This document shows positions 9,462-18,280 of a stretch of 64,000 nucleotides of DNA, one piece after another. This DNA is from Erythrobacter oryzae (GTDB lineage Bacteria > Pseudomonadota > Alphaproteobacteria > Sphingomonadales > Sphingomonadaceae): the NCBI RefSeq assembly GCF_030271515.1, contig NZ_JASCXI010000003.1, positions 496,001 through 560,000 on the forward strand, written 5' to 3'. The stretch's first letter is position 1. Each line of letters starts with the position of its first letter. The notes beneath the pieces are model-generated. The model saw only the letters and a list, made by a program, of their open reading frames with translations, was not told where the DNA came from and searched no databases. The translations under genes were made by a program, and so were the position numbers.

Positions 9462-10343
9462 ATGGCAAGGCCCATGCTCGACACCGTTCCGACCTCGCAA
9501 AGCTTCATCTCGCAGCGCCTCAAGCTCAACTACCTCGACTGGGGCGGGCGCGGGAAGCCGCCGCTGGTGCTGGTCCACGGGGGCCGCGACCATGCGCGCT
9601 CATGGGACTGGACCGCCGAGGCGCTGCGCGAGGACTACCATGTCATCGCCATGGACCACCGCGGGCATGGCGATAGCGACTGGGTCTCGGACGGGGTCTA
9701 TTCGGCCGGCGACATGGTCTATGACCTCGCCCAGCTGATTCACCAACTGGGCGTTGGCCCGGTGCGGATGGTGGCGCATTCGATGGGCGGGAACGTCGCG
9801 CTGCGCTATGCGGGCGCCTTCCCCGATATGGTCACCAAGCTGGTCGCGATCGAGGGCCTCGGCCCCTCGCCGGAGTGGCGCGCCAAGCAGCGCGCCCAGC
9901 CCTATCCCGAGCGCCTCGCCGAGTGGATCGAAAAGAAGCGCAAGGCCGCCGGCCGCACCCCGCGCAAATACGAGAGCATCGAGGCGGCCTTCGCCCGCAT
10001 GATCGAGGAGAACGCCTACCTCACCGAGGAACAGGCGCGGCATTTGACCGTCCACGGGGTCAACCGCAACGAGGACGGAACCTACAGCTGGAAGTTCGAC
10101 CCGCACCTCAATGTCTGGCCGGTCGAGGATATCGGCGATGAATTCATCGAACAGCTGTGGGGCGCGATCACTTGCCCGACGCTGCTGCTCTACGGCGCGG
10201 ACAGCTGGGCCTCCAACCCGGAGAAGGACGGGCGGATTGCCCACTTCAAGACCGCCAGCGTGATCGAGTTCGAAAAGGCCGGCCACTGGCTCCACCACGA
10301 CCAGTTCGACCGCTTTATCAAGACCTTGCGCGAGTTTCTGTAA
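9462..10343 (+). CDS. Alpha/beta-fold hydrolase
   Basis: The 293-residue protein has an alpha/beta hydrolase fold: an oxyanion-hole motif LVHGGRDHARSW near residue 38, a nucleophile elbow AHSMGG with Ser107, and a C-terminal His in AGHWLHHD. Such enzymes cleave esters, epoxides or C-C bonds; the substrate is not predictable. A lid region (about 135-225) is rich in charged residues. It starts 26 nt after prfC and could be read through from it. Start choice: ATG 9462, with ATG 9474 as an alternative. Confidence 0.85.
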   Translation: MARPMLDTVPTSQSFISQRLKLNYLDWGGRGKPPLVLVHGGRDHARSWDWTAEALREDYHVIAMDHRGHGDSDWVSDGVYSAGDMVYDLAQLIHQLGVGPVRMVAHSMGGNVALRYAGAFPDMVTKLVAIEGLGPSPEWRAKQRAQPYPERLAEWIEKKRKAAGRTPRKYESIEAAFARMIEENAYLTEEQARHLTVHGVNRNEDGTYSWKFDPHLNVWPVEDIGDEFIEQLWGAITCPTLLLYGADSWASNPEKDGRIAHFKTASVIEFEKAGHWLHHDQFDRFIKTLREFL

Positions 10344-10360
10344 GCCGGACGGGCCACCGG

Positions 10361-10392
10361 CGAAGTTTACAAAGTTGACACTGTAAACTTCG
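10361..10392. promoter_or_regulatory. Perfect 10-bp inverted repeat, candidate operator
   Basis: CGAAGTTTAC at 10361-10370 and its complement at 10383-10392 flank 12 nt. A shorter overlapping near-palindrome, GTTGACA-C-TGTAAAC (10374-10388), has the size of a TetR/GntR-type site and includes a TTGACA hexamer (10375-10380). A related GAAGTTGACATTG lies near 10442-10454. No T-tract follows, so it is not a terminator. It sits upstream of the PPOX-fold gene. Confidence 0.5.
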
Positions 10393-10602
10393 CAATCCTA
10401 CAAGAATTTCGCTCTTGTTTCTGTGCCTTGCGCGCGGAAACCGAAGTTGACATTGTGCGCGGCGTTCACCTGCCCGAGTGGGGCTTCAGACCTCCCTGCG
10501 TGGCAACGACGATGCGAAAGAGCCGCCGGCAATCTACCCCGGCACCATGGCTGTAGGAAAGCCCGCTTTTGCAGGCTAGAACGCCGCAAGGAGGGTCCGC
10601 GC

Positions 10603-11160
10603 ATGGCCGATTTCACCGAGGCGCTCACCGAAAAGCACATCGCCATGATCGCCGCGCAGCCGGTGTTCTTCGTGGCGACGGCGGCGGGCGAGGGGCGGAT
10701 CAACCTCAGCCCCAAGGGCTATGACGCCTTTCGCGTGCTCTCGCCGACGCGGGTGGCTTATCTCGATCTCGGCGGATCGGGCAACGAGACCCACGCGCAT
10801 CTGGCCGCAGACGGGCGCATCACGGTGATGTTCTGCAACTTCCAGCAACCCGCGCTGATCCTGCGCATCTACGGACGCGGGCGGGCGGTGTTGCCGCAGG
10901 ACGCCGAGTGGGAGGCGCTCGCGGCACAGTTCACCCTGATGCCCGGCACGCGCCAGATCTTCGATATCGCGGTCGAGAGCGTGCAGTCCTCCTGCGGCTG
11001 GGGCGTGCCCTTCATGACGCTGGAGGGCGAGCGCGAGACGCTCAAGAAAGCCCACCGCCAGTCCGACCCCGCCCAGTGGGAGGCCAAGATGGCGGCGCGC
11101 ACCCGCAGCATCGACGGCCTGCCGACCCGCGCGACCGACCGCTACATCGCGGGGGAATGA
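10603..11160 (+). CDS. Pyridoxamine 5'-phosphate oxidase-fold (PPOX) family protein
   Basis: The 185-residue protein has the split-barrel flavin-binding pattern of the PPOX superfamily (FFVATAAGEGRINLSPKGYDAFRVL; AYLDLGGSGNETHAHL; LRIYGRGRAV). These proteins bind FMN, F420 or heme and reduce diverse substrates; the specific reaction is unknown. The start at 10603 follows an AAGGAGGG stretch at 10588-10595, a strong ribosome binding site. The 260-nt region before it holds an inverted-repeat operator candidate at 10361-10392. Confidence 0.82.
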   Translation: MADFTEALTEKHIAMIAAQPVFFVATAAGEGRINLSPKGYDAFRVLSPTRVAYLDLGGSGNETHAHLAADGRITVMFCNFQQPALILRIYGRGRAVLPQDAEWEALAAQFTLMPGTRQIFDIAVESVQSSCGWGVPFMTLEGERETLKKAHRQSDPAQWEAKMAARTRSIDGLPTRATDRYIAGE

Positions 11161-11181
11161 CGCGCAGCTGACCGCAAAAAT

Positions 11182-11681
<500 letters not shown>

Positions 11682-11695
11682 GGGGACCCAAAGCA

Positions 11696-13117
11696 ATGAA
11701 GCGCATTCTCTCCAATCTGGCGATGGCAGCGACCGGGGCGGCGCTGCTCGCCGCGCCGGCCATGGCCGCGCCCGCGGCGGCACCCACGCCGTTCGTGCCC
11801 ACCGCCGACATGGTCAACAAGGGCGATGTCGCCTGGATGATGGTCTCGACCGCGCTGGTCCTGATGATGAGCGTTCCCGCACTCGCGCTGTTCTACGGCG
11901 GCCTGGTGCGCGCCAAGAACATGCTTTCGGTGCTGATGCAGGTGCTCACCATCGTCTGCGTCGCCGCGCTGGTGTGGTTCGGCTGGGGCTACTCGATGGC
12001 CTTCACCTCGACCAACAGCCTGGTCGATCCGCTGTTCGTCGGCGGGCTCGACAAGGCCTTCCTCAAGGGCGTCACCGTCACCAGCCTTGCGGCGACCTTC
12101 TCGAACGGGGTTTACCTCCCCGAGCTGGTCTTCGTGATGTTCCAGATGACCTTCGCCTGCATCACGCCCGCGCTGATCGTCGGCGCCTTTGCCGAGCGCG
12201 TGAAGTTCACCCCGCTGATCATCTTCGTGGTCGCGTGGATGACGCTCGCCTATTTCCCGATCGCGCACATGGTGTGGTACTGGGCCGGCCCGGACTTCCT
12301 CCACGCCGCGCCGACCGACTACGGCCTGCTGTGGGGCTGGGGTGCGCTCGACTTCGCCGGCGGCACCGTGGTGCACATCAATGCAGGCATCGCCGGTCTC
12401 GTCGGCTGCCTCGTGATCGGCCCGCGCATCGGCTACAAGAAGGAGCCCATGCCCCCGCACAGCCTGGTGATGACCATGATCGGCGCCAGCCTGCTGTGGA
12501 TCGGCTGGTTCGGGTTCAACGCCGGCTCGGCGCTCGAATCCAACGCCTTCGCCGCGCTGGCCTTCGTCAACACCTTCGTGGCGACCGCTGCGGCGGGTGC
12601 GACCTGGGCGATCATCGAGCAGATCACCCACAAGAAGCCCTCGTTGCTCGGCGGTGTCTCGGGTGTGGTGGCCGGCCTCGTGGCAATCACCCCGGCGGCG
12701 GGCTTTGCCCACCCCGGCACCGCGATCATCCTCGGCGCTGTGGCTTCGGTGGTCTGCTACTTCTTCGTCACCACGGTGAAGAACAAGCTCAACTATGACG
12801 ACAGCCTCGATGTCTTCGGCATCCACGCTGTCGGCGGGATCATCGGCGCGATCGGGACCGGCATCGTCGCCGACCCCGCGCTCGGCGGCCAGGGCTGGAT
12901 CGACTACACCGCTCCGGTGGCCAAGGCGGGCGAGTTCGACCTCGTCGGCCAGGTGACCACCCAGATCTACGCGGTCGGCGTGACCGTCGCCTGGACCGGG
13001 ATCGTCTCGGCGGTGCTGTTCCTCGCCCTCAAGTACACCATCGGGCTGCGCCCCGACGCCGAAGCCGAGACCAACGGCCTCGACATCACCGAACACGGGG
13101 AGCGCGCCTACAACTAG
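11696..13117 (+). CDS. amtB: Ammonium transporter
   Basis: The 473-residue protein has an N-terminal signal sequence (cleavage after about APAMA, residue 24) and eleven expected membrane segments. The twin pore histidines are present as DFAGGTVVH (His227) and DVFGIH (His377), precursor numbering. It conducts ammonium/ammonia across the inner membrane as a trimer and is gated by GlnK, encoded just upstream. Transcription should come from the sigma-54 promoter before glnK and end at the terminator at 13214-13250. Confidence 0.96.
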   Translation: MKRILSNLAMAATGAALLAAPAMAAPAAAPTPFVPTADMVNKGDVAWMMVSTALVLMMSVPALALFYGGLVRAKNMLSVLMQVLTIVCVAALVWFGWGYSMAFTSTNSLVDPLFVGGLDKAFLKGVTVTSLAATFSNGVYLPELVFVMFQMTFACITPALIVGAFAERVKFTPLIIFVVAWMTLAYFPIAHMVWYWAGPDFLHAAPTDYGLLWGWGALDFAGGTVVHINAGIAGLVGCLVIGPRIGYKKEPMPPHSLVMTMIGASLLWIGWFGFNAGSALESNAFAALAFVNTFVATAAAGATWAIIEQITHKKPSLLGGVSGVVAGLVAITPAAGFAHPGTAIILGAVASVVCYFFVTTVKNKLNYDDSLDVFGIHAVGGIIGAIGTGIVADPALGGQGWIDYTAPVAKAGEFDLVGQVTTQIYAVGVTVAWTGIVSAVLFLALKYTIGLRPDAEAETNGLDITEHGERAYN

Positions 13118-13213
13118 GCGCCCACCCACCAAGCTTGGCGGGGGGAGGACCTCTCTCTCCCTCTCCCCTCCCCCCGCCTCACCTCGTTCCTCCTGCGAAC
13201 GAACAGACTGAAT

Positions 13214-13250
13214 AAGGCCGGAGTGGCGATAAGCCCTCCGGCCCTTTTTT
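13214..13250 (+). terminator. Rho-independent terminator of glnK-amtB
   Basis: An 8-bp stem, GGCCGGAG (13216-13223) with CTCCGGCC (13236-13243), is followed by CTTTTTTG. It lies about 100 nt after the amtB stop. Confidence 0.88.
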
Positions 13251-13253
13251 GTT

Positions 13254-13505
13254 TAATTGCGGCGCAAATCTTCAGAAGTGCTGTGAAGCAAAGAGGTCAT
13301 GAGCCGTACAAAACATTCACGGCGGGTGTCGAATGACTCACTCCCCATATTTTTCTTCACAGATTCAATTTGGGGCTTGCAGAGCCCGCGACTCAAGCTT
13401 GCTCCATGCGTCGCAGGTTTGACGCAGGGCTGAAACACCTACGTCATGGTAACTCCGTGCTTAATCTGCCGTTGACGGGAGTCGGAGGGTGATTAATCCT
13501 CTAGT
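13254..13505. other. Non-coding stretch, no convincing gene
   Basis: The region is less GC-rich than its surroundings. A 61-codon minus-strand frame (13253-13438) has no ribosome binding site or recognisable family and is not called. A promoter-like TTGACG (13472-13477) followed by an AT-rich GATTAATC (13491-13498) may drive the folded element just downstream. Confidence 0.5.
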
Positions 13506-13509
13506 GGTC

Positions 13510-13649
13510 TAGCGGGGTCCAAACCTAGATGGATCGGGGGGCACGTCGCTACGCTTGCAGGCCTACAGACTATTCATACGTCTGGATGCGCGACGTCGCC
13601 CCCTCTTTTCAATGATCCATTAATTGGCCCCGTTGAGCAATACGGGTTC
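13510..13649 (+). ncRNA. Candidate structured RNA (long nested hairpin), unassigned
   Basis: Four helices nest around one axis. The outer stem is CGGGG-t-CCA (13513-13521) with TGG-CCCCG (13625-13632). The next is ATGGATC (13529-13535) with GATCCAT (13614-13620). A 13-bp helix with one bulge pairs 13537-13549 with 13590-13603. The apical stem is CAGAC/GTCTG (13566-13570, 13580-13584). An alternative hairpin CCCGT/ACGGG (13629-13646) could terminate it. A rod with internal loops resembles 6S RNA in shape, but it is short for 6S, no family was confirmed, and the strand is uncertain. Confidence 0.4.
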
Positions 13650-13669
13650 TCCAAAAGTGGACAACATTT

Positions 13670-15259
13670 TCACGCTCTCTCCGCCGCCATCACAAAATCA
13701 GCACACCTTTCGCCGATCATGATGCTCGGCGCGTTGGTGTTGCCGCTGACGATCTTGGGCATCACGCTGGCATCCGCCACCCACAGGCCCTCGAGCCCGT
13801 TGAGCTTGAGGCTGGGATCGACCACCGCATGCGCATCGCTCCCCATGCGGCAGGTGCCGACGGGGTGGTAGACCGTGTCCGCCCGCGCGCGGATCAGCGC
13901 ATCCAGAGCGGCATCGTCATGGAGGTCGACGGGGTGGCGGTCTCTTGGACCGAAGGCCTGCATCGGCGGAGCCTCGGCGATGCGGTGCGACAGGCGCACG
14001 CCGGCGCGCATCACCGCCATGTCGCGTTCGTCATCGAGGAAGTTGGGGTCGATCACCGGCGCGGCGGCCGCATCGGCGCTGCCGAGGCGCACCGTTCCGC
14101 GGCTCTCGGGCCGCAGCACGCAGGCGTGGAGCGAGAAGCCGTGCGCCTTCACCTTCTCGCGCCCGTGATCCTCGAGCACGGCAGGGACGAAGTGCCACTG
14201 CACGTCGGGGGCGGGGCTGTCGGGCATGACGGTCCAGAACCCGCCCGCCTCGGCATAGCAGGTGGTCATCACGCCCGTGCGCTTCAGCCGGTGCTCGACC
14301 ATCGCCGCCGCCATCCGCAGCGTGCCCTTGAGCGTCCCGCCGATCAGCAGGTCACTTTCGGTCTCCCAGCCGGAGACATAGTCGATGTGGTCCTGGAGAT
14401 TGCCGCCCACCGCAGGCCGGTCGAGCACCACGTCGATCCCGTGGGCCTTCAGGTGGTCGGCCGGGCCGATGCCGGAGAGCATCAGGATCTGGGGCGAGTT
14501 GAACGCCCCCGCGCTCAGCACCACGCCGCGCCGCGCCAGCAGCGTCTCGGACTTGCCGCCGCGCCGGATCTGCACGCCCGTGACGCGCCCGGCCTCGATC
14601 ACCAGTTTCTCGACCAGCGTGTCGGTGCGCACCGCGAAATTGCCCGAATCGCGGATCGGCTCCACGTAAGCGCGCGCCGCCGACCAGCGTTCGCCCTTGC
14701 GCTGGGTGACCTGATAGAGGCCGAAGCCCTCCTGCCGCTCGCCGTTGAAATCGGGGTTGGTGCGCAGCTGCAATGCCGCAGCCGCGTCGACGAAGGCGTG
14801 GGAGGCGGGGTTGGCGCTCTTCTGGTCCTCGACGAACAGGGGCCCGCCCGCGCCGTGAAAGTCGTCGTCCCCGCGCTCGTTGGCTTCGGCGCGCTTGAAG
14901 TAGGGGAGCACGTCGTCATAGCCCCAGCCGGTCGCGCCCATCGCCGCCCAGTTGTCGTAATCCCAGCGGTTGCCGCGGATATAGACCATCGCGTTGATCG
15001 CGCTCGACCCGCCCAGACCCCGTCCGCGCGGCTGGTAGCCGGTGCGGCCATTGAGACCCTTCTGCGGCACGGTCTCGTATTTGTAGTTCGACTTTTCGGG
15101 GATGAAGGGCATGAAGCCCGGCGTCTTGATGAAGACGTTGTCGTTGCGCCCGCCCGCCTCGAGCAGGCACACCCGGCGCGTGCCGTCCACCGCGAGCCGC
15201 CCCGCAACCGCGCTGCCCGCGCTGCCACCGCCGATGACGATGTAGTCGAAACTTTCCAT
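13670..15259 (-). CDS. GMC-family FAD-dependent oxidoreductase (choline/alcohol dehydrogenase type)
   Basis: The 529-residue protein starts with an FAD-binding motif (DYIVIGGGSAGSAVAGRL), followed by the GMC signature (GRGLGGSSAINAMVYIRG). The C-terminal catalytic region has the active-site His in YHPVGTCRMG and ends VSGNTNAPSIMIGERCADFV. GMC enzymes oxidise alcohols such as choline or long-chain alcohols; similarity to BetA is only at family level and no betaine genes are nearby. It lies 24 nt after a sterol-desaturase-like gene and is the last gene of a four-gene minus-strand unit, so an alcohol made by that hydroxylase is a plausible but unproven substrate. Confidence 0.9.
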   Translation of the reverse strand: MESFDYIVIGGGSAGSAVAGRLAVDGTRRVCLLEAGGRNDNVFIKTPGFMPFIPEKSNYKYETVPQKGLNGRTGYQPRGRGLGGSSAINAMVYIRGNRWDYDNWAAMGATGWGYDDVLPYFKRAEANERGDDDFHGAGGPLFVEDQKSANPASHAFVDAAAALQLRTNPDFNGERQEGFGLYQVTQRKGERWSAARAYVEPIRDSGNFAVRTDTLVEKLVIEAGRVTGVQIRRGGKSETLLARRGVVLSAGAFNSPQILMLSGIGPADHLKAHGIDVVLDRPAVGGNLQDHIDYVSGWETESDLLIGGTLKGTLRMAAAMVEHRLKRTGVMTTCYAEAGGFWTVMPDSPAPDVQWHFVPAVLEDHGREKVKAHGFSLHACVLRPESRGTVRLGSADAAAAPVIDPNFLDDERDMAVMRAGVRLSHRIAEAPPMQAFGPRDRHPVDLHDDAALDALIRARADTVYHPVGTCRMGSDAHAVVDPSLKLNGLEGLWVADASVMPKIVSGNTNAPSIMIGERCADFVMAAERA

Positions 15260-15283
15260 GATCTCTCCCTTTGCGGAAGAGAC

Positions 15284-16243
15284 TTAAGCAGCTTCCGCGC
15301 CGCCCGCAATCGGGTTTCGATCAGCTACTGAAGTTGCGAGTGGTGCAACAGTGCCGACCCGCGCCTGCCATCTCGCGCGGATCATGTCGCTGGTCTCGCG
15401 GCTGCCGTCATGGCTCCAGCCGGGCTCGCGCAGGAGGTAGGAAAGCTTGTGCTGCCACGGCGCGCGCCAGATGTCGGTCAGCATCCCGATCCACTCGTGG
15501 AACACCGACCACAAGAGGTTGAAGCTGCCCAGCTGCTTGACGATCCCGTAGCGGATTGTCTCTTCATCGACCTCGGGCGTGAAGGTTCCGAACATCCTGT
15601 CCCAGATGATGAAGACGCCCGCGTAATTGGTGTCGAGATAGCGCGGGTTGGTCGCATGGTGGACACGGTGGTGGCTGGGCGTGTTCATCACCGCCTCGAA
15701 CCAGCGCGGCATCCGGTGGATCGCCTCGGTGTGGATCCAGAACTGGTAGATCAGGTTGAACCCGCCGCAGATCGCGATCATCGCCGGGTGGAAGCCGAGC
15801 AGCACCAGCGGCACCGCGAAGAGGAAGCCGAAGGTGAACATCCCCGTCCATGTCTGCCTGAGGGCGGTGGAGAGGTTGTAGTGCTGGCTCGAATGGTGGT
15901 TCACATGGCTCGCCCACATCCAGCGGATGCGGTGCCCGGCGCGGTGGACCCAGTAATATTTGAGGTCGTCAAGCACGAAGCAGACCGGCCAGGCCCACCA
16001 CACGGCCCACCACTCGGGCCCGAAATCGAAGATGCGGTATTCGTAGGTCTTGATGAACACGGTGAGCGCGAAGCCGCCCAGCAAGGCCCCGGCCACGGTC
16101 GATCCCAGCCCGAAGGCGAGGCTGACGAGGGTATCCTTGGGCTCGTAAGCCTCGGGCGCGCGGAACTTCGCCCAGATCATCTCGGCCAGCACCGCCACCA
16201 CGAACAGCGGCACGGCATATTGGGTGGGGTTGAAGTCAGGCAT
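15284..16243 (-). CDS. Sterol desaturase / fatty-acid hydroxylase superfamily membrane protein
   Basis: The 319-residue protein has several membrane segments and the di-iron histidine boxes of the superfamily: HRAGH, HVNHH in WMWASHVNHHSSQHYN, and HRVHH in PSHHRVHHATNPRYLDTNYAGV. These enzymes hydroxylate or desaturate lipids at the inner membrane using two iron ions and O2. The lipid is unknown. It overlaps the upstream hypothetical gene by 8 nt and is followed by a GMC oxidoreductase, so hydroxylation followed by alcohol oxidation is one reading of the pair. Confidence 0.9.
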   Translation of the reverse strand: MPDFNPTQYAVPLFVVAVLAEMIWAKFRAPEAYEPKDTLVSLAFGLGSTVAGALLGGFALTVFIKTYEYRIFDFGPEWWAVWWAWPVCFVLDDLKYYWVHRAGHRIRWMWASHVNHHSSQHYNLSTALRQTWTGMFTFGFLFAVPLVLLGFHPAMIAICGGFNLIYQFWIHTEAIHRMPRWFEAVMNTPSHHRVHHATNPRYLDTNYAGVFIIWDRMFGTFTPEVDEETIRYGIVKQLGSFNLLWSVFHEWIGMLTDIWRAPWQHKLSYLLREPGWSHDGSRETSDMIRARWQARVGTVAPLATSVADRNPIAGGAEAA

Positions 16244-16655
16244 CCTGCGCCCCGCTTACCCGATTGATCGCATCCGCCCAAGCCTCCGCGTCGGGGAGGG
16301 TCAGGAACACCTTGCCGAAGCGCGGCTCGCCCGGATCGACGACGAGGTTGAACTCGCCCGGCTGAACCTCGGGCCGCGCGCCGGCACCGGGGCCGAGCAC
16401 GCGTCCGGCGAAGCGGTTGCCGTGGCGCTTGATCACCATGATCCGCCCCGCGCCGTCCCGCGCGAGAGCGCTCGCTCCTTCGGCATCGAATGATGTGGCG
16501 ACCGGCGCGAACCCGTCCTCGACCTCGCCCGCCGCGCGCGCGACCGCCTCGGCGCTGTCGAGCCGCGGCGCGCCGCCGAGCTTCAGCCACCACGCCAATC
16601 CGGCAAGCGCGAGAATCGCGACCAGCGAGACGGCGGTCTGGGTCAGCAGGGCCAT
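16236..16655 (-). CDS. Hypothetical protein with N-terminal membrane anchor
   Basis: The 139-residue protein has one hydrophobic segment at residues 4-24 (TQTAVSLVAILALAGLAWWL) followed by a soluble domain that is probably cytoplasmic or periplasmic. The domain contains MVIKRHGNRFAGRVLGPG and GEPRFGKVFLTLPDAEAWADAI. I do not recognise the family. Its 3' end overlaps the sterol-desaturase-like gene and it starts 12 nt after the DUF442 gene, so it belongs to that operon. Function unknown. Confidence 0.75.
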   Translation of the reverse strand: MALLTQTAVSLVAILALAGLAWWLKLGGAPRLDSAEAVARAAGEVEDGFAPVATSFDAEGASALARDGAGRIMVIKRHGNRFAGRVLGPGAGARPEVQPGEFNLVVDPGEPRFGKVFLTLPDAEAWADAINRVSGAQDA

Positions 16656-16667
16656 GTCGCTTGCGCC

Positions 16668-17099
16668 TCAGCGCTGGCTGAGCATGTCGATCAGGCTGCG
16701 AATCGGGCTCACGTCATAGCCCGCCTGCGCCGCGGTGCGGGCGATGGTGTCGGGATCGCCGCCCTGCTTCGCGCTCGCCAGCGCCCACAAAAGCGTGGAG
16801 CGCGTGCCCGATCGGCAATAGGCGAGAATCGGCCCCTCGGCCTGCTCCAGCGCGGCGATCATCGCGTCGACCTGCGGCTCGGAAAAGCCCGAATGGCCGA
16901 TGGGAATGGCGACATAGTTGAGCCCCGCGGCCGTCGCCGCCGCCTCGATCGCGTCGCCCTGCGGGGCCGAGGGCTCCTCGCCGTCGGGGCGGTTGTTGAC
17001 GATGGTGGTGACGCCGAGCGCGGCTGCGGCGGCGATATCTTCGAGCGCAAGCTGCGGGCTCACCAACACATTTTCGTTGAGGCGGCGAAAATCGCTCAT
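16668..17099 (-). CDS. DUF442 / TIGR01244-family phosphatase-like protein
   Basis: The 143-residue protein has the family's beta-strand motif (TTIVNNRPDGEEPSAPQ) and a cysteine-phosphatase-like loop (AYCRSGTRSTLLWAL). Relatives occur alone or fused to beta-lactamase-fold sulfur dioxygenases, which suggested a role in sulfide metabolism; here no such fusion partner is present. The ATG at 17099 is preferred because AGGAC lies about 7 nt before it; longer in-frame starts add a disordered leader. It is the first gene of the minus-strand unit ending with the GMC oxidoreductase. Confidence 0.8.
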   Translation of the reverse strand: MSDFRRLNENVLVSPQLALEDIAAAAALGVTTIVNNRPDGEEPSAPQGDAIEAAATAAGLNYVAIPIGHSGFSEPQVDAMIAALEQAEGPILAYCRSGTRSTLLWALASAKQGGDPDTIARTAAQAGYDVSPIRSLIDMLSQR

Positions 17100-17361
17100 G
17101 CTGTCGTCCTGCTTTGCCGATGACCCTTGGGCCGCATTCATGCCCAAACCCGCAGGCCCGCACAAGCGCACGCTTGGCGCAGAGTTACAAGACCCCGAGC
17201 GCCACGGTTATTTCATTCGCAAAGCAGGCTTTTGTGCGCTATACCTGAAGCCACGTGCGCTGCCGGACCACAAGATCGGCGCGACTGTGTCCGGTGCGGC
17301 TCACTGCTCACGACATCGGCGCTTTGGAGGACGGGCAGTGTGGCAAGGTACGTACTGATCT

Positions 17362-18147
17362 ATGGGTTACGATAGGGGACGCCGGCGCGGCCGCGACAAG
17401 CGCGACGGTTTCGGCGAAGATGGCTTCGATCCGTTTGGCGGCGGGAATGACGGTTTCCCGCCCCGCGATTTCGGCGGCGACCGGTTCGGAGGCGGTGGAG
17501 ATCGCTTCGGGGGCGGCGGTGACCGGTTTGGCGGCGGCGGCGGTGATCGCTTCGGCGGCGGCGGCGGTGCCCCGCGCGGCGGTGGCGGCGGCTTCGGTGG
17601 CGGCCCGCGTGGTCCGGGCGGCGGCGGCGGTGGTGGCGGCGGTTTCAGCCGCATGCCCGCCCAGATCGTCGGCACCGGCAAGGGCACCGTGAAGTTCTTC
17701 AACGCCCAGAAGGGTTTCGGCTTCATCCAGCAGGATGGCGGCGGTGAGGACGTGTTCGTCCACATCTCTGCGGTCGAGCGTGCCGGCCTCGAAGGCCTCG
17801 CCGAGGGGCAGGAGCTCCAGTACAACCTCGTGGATCGCGGCGGCAAGGTGTCGGCGCAGGATCTCCAGGTCGTGGGTGACGTGATCGCCGTGGCGGCCAA
17901 GCCCGCCGCGCCGCAGCGCGAGCTGACCGGTGAGCGCGCCAAGGGCACGGTCAAGTTCTTCAACGCGATGAAGGGCTTCGGCTTCCTCGTGCGCGATGAC
18001 GGCCAGCCGGACGCCTTCGTCCACATCAGCGCGGTCGAACGCTCGGGCCTTTCGGGCATCAACGAGGGCGAACGCTACGAATTCGATCTCGAGGTCGATC
18101 GACGCGGAAAGTACTCCGCCGTCAATCTGGCACCGATCGAAGGCTGA
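17362..18147 (+). CDS. Double cold-shock-domain protein with Gly/Arg/Phe-rich N-terminus
   Basis: The 261-residue protein has two cold-shock domains, about residues 104-170 and 190-258. Each carries the RNA-binding motifs (KGFGFIQ with VFVHIS; KGFGFLV with AFVHIS). Residues 1-100 are low complexity, with DRFGGGG units repeated at least four times and a polyglycine stretch before ~residue 95, resembling RGG/FG-rich RNA-binding tails. Double-CSD proteins are common in alphaproteobacteria; the long Gly-rich head is unusual. It is expected to bind single-stranded RNA as an RNA chaperone. A 190-nt leader with no gene precedes it, as in other cold-shock genes. Confidence 0.9.
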   Translation: MGYDRGRRRGRDKRDGFGEDGFDPFGGGNDGFPPRDFGGDRFGGGGDRFGGGGDRFGGGGGDRFGGGGGAPRGGGGGFGGGPRGPGGGGGGGGGFSRMPAQIVGTGKGTVKFFNAQKGFGFIQQDGGGEDVFVHISAVERAGLEGLAEGQELQYNLVDRGGKVSAQDLQVVGDVIAVAAKPAAPQRELTGERAKGTVKFFNAMKGFGFLVRDDGQPDAFVHISAVERSGLSGINEGERYEFDLEVDRRGKYSAVNLAPIEG

Positions 18148-18209
18148 CCCGGCCCGGACCGCTCCCCGCGGTTTGACGATGGGGAAGCGGAAGATTAAAC
18201 GGAATGCAG

Positions 18210-18240
18210 ATGGCGGCTCTGGTTCAGGGCCGCCATTTGC
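18210..18240 (+). terminator. Probable intrinsic terminator after cold-shock gene
   Basis: ATGGCGGC (18210-18217) pairs perfectly with GCCGCCAT (18229-18236), followed by TTTGCGTTT. The T-run is short, so efficiency is uncertain. Confidence 0.6.
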
Positions 18241-18280
18241 GTTTCAGACCCCCACGATTTTCAATTTCAGGAAGCTGCTT

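Noticed and set aside
13253..13438. 61-codon minus-strand frame in the region after amtB
   Set aside because: No ribosome binding site, no family, overlaps terminator region.
13829..15331. Plus-strand 500-codon frame opposite the GMC oxidoreductase
   Set aside because: Shadow frame; composition dominated by Arg/His/Ala/Val, while the minus frame has clear GMC motifs.
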